From contig CAKRPI010000109.1 of assembly GCA_934376945.1 (NCBI GenBank), forward strand, positions 1 to 6,185: DNA of 6,185 bases, written 5' to 3'. Source of the DNA: an uncultured Lachnospiraceae bacterium. Lineage in GTDB: Bacteria; Bacillota; Clostridia; Lachnospirales; Lachnospiraceae. Below the pieces are notes generated by a model. The model was not told where the DNA came from. It searched no databases and saw nothing but the letters and a program-made list of their open reading frames with translations. Position numbers and translations under genes: made by a program. Positions within the stretch are counted from its first letter, which is position 1; each line of letters begins with the position of its first letter. Shown here piece after piece: positions 6,028 to 6,185 of this stretch.

Positions 6028-6075
6028 CAAAGAAAAAAGAAACGGTGCATTGGATCATTGATCTGACGCACCGTT
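6028..6075 (-). terminator. Strong hairpin terminator for the minus-strand gene, possibly acting on both strands
   Basis: AACGGTGC (6041-6048) pairs perfectly with GCACCGTT (6068-6075). After one mismatch, 6050-6056 pairs with 6060-6066 around a 3-base loop, making a long hairpin. On the minus strand it is followed by a T-rich run (the complement of AGAAAAAAGA, 6031-6040), the classical Rho-independent layout. On the plus strand only CGCTTTGG follows, so it would be a weaker stop for the lipoprotein operon ending at 6004. It sits between two convergent genes. Confidence 0.75.
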
Positions 6076-6121
6076 CGCTTTGGTAGACTCAATTTAAAAA
6101 TTATTATGGTTTTCAAATCCT

Positions 6122-6131
6122 ACCATATGGT
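6122..6131. repeat. 10-bp perfect palindrome ACCATATGGT in the convergent intergenic spacer
   Basis: ACCATATGGT is its own reverse complement. It lies in an AT-rich spacer between the terminator hairpin and the minus-strand stop codon, with TTATTAT (6101-6107) and ATAATAA as flanking complementary arms. On the minus strand the arms are followed by TTTTT, so this may be a second, weaker terminator. A protein-binding role is not supported by position. Confidence 0.35.
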
Positions 6132-6146
6132 TTATAATAACTTCGA

Positions 6147-6185
6147 TTAAGCCTTTACAGGTTCAGGATAATCAACGCCGAAGGT
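6147..6185 (-). CDS. C-terminal end of an unidentified minus-strand gene (truncated by the window edge)
   Basis: Read on the minus strand from the right edge, the frame is open and encodes TFGVDYPEPVKA before TAA (complement of 6147-6149). Only twelve residues are visible, too few to name a family. Support for it being real comes from the well-formed terminator 72 bases beyond its stop in the right orientation, and from a higher-GC codon choice than the flanking spacer. Confidence 0.5.
   Translation of the reverse strand, partial: TFGVDYPEPVKA

Noticed and set aside
5798..6058. 86-codon minus-strand frame overlapping the end of the lipoprotein gene and the terminator hairpin
   Set aside because: It runs through the terminator, is antisense to a convincing CDS, and has a low-complexity Phe/Ile/Tyr-rich composition typical of the complement of AT-rich coding DNA.
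6041..6185. Terminal inverted repeat of an insertion sequence
   Set aside because: The paired arms form one compact hairpin with a T-rich exit, a better fit to a terminator; no transposase motif or target duplication is visible.

Overview
The window looks like a chromosomal segment of a low-GC Gram-positive anaerobe, most likely a gut or rumen Clostridia member of the Lachnospiraceae type. The reasons are AT-rich sequence, strong AGGAGG-like ribosome binding sites, frequent GTG/TTG starts, a single-membrane lipoprotein signal, and the type of genes present. No database search was possible, so the taxonomic and family calls rest on motif recognition.

From the left edge the plus strand carries a tightly packed run of genes. 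(1) 1-105: the C-terminus of a membrane protein, plausibly AgrB, the peptide-processing protease. (2) 125-283: a GTG-started 52-codon ORF that reads as an AgrD-type cyclic (thio)lactone autoinducer precursor. Its CRKSW ring candidate and GEVELPDCL recognition tail align residue for residue with the Staphylococcus aureus CDFIM / DEVEVPKEL arrangement. (3) 311-775: a small, strongly basic protein with a textbook signal peptide. (4) A large perfect hairpin at 800-844. (5) Two membrane-anchored, probably distantly paralogous extracytoplasmic proteins (886-1737 and 1768-2328). (6) A permease-ATPase-permease ABC-2 transporter (2335-3126, 3123-3773, 3770-4600) whose genes overlap by 4 bases at both junctions. 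(7) A 456-residue lipoprotein (4634-6004). A convergent minus-strand gene enters from the right edge and ends at 6147. The strong hairpin at 6041-6075 lies between the convergent genes and fits best as its terminator.

Working model (inference): a peptide-signalling pair (AgrB/AgrD-like) sits at the head of a polycistronic cell-surface module. The module makes one exported small basic protein, three surface-tethered proteins and a dedicated ABC transporter. This could be a quorum-controlled export or antimicrobial-and-immunity system, with the transporter and lipoproteins giving export, protection or sensing. Function is not demonstrated by the sequence. The identifications I trust most are the ABC ATPase, the two permeases, the signal peptides and the AgrD-like precursor. 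No mobile element, CRISPR array, tRNA or rRNA is visible.
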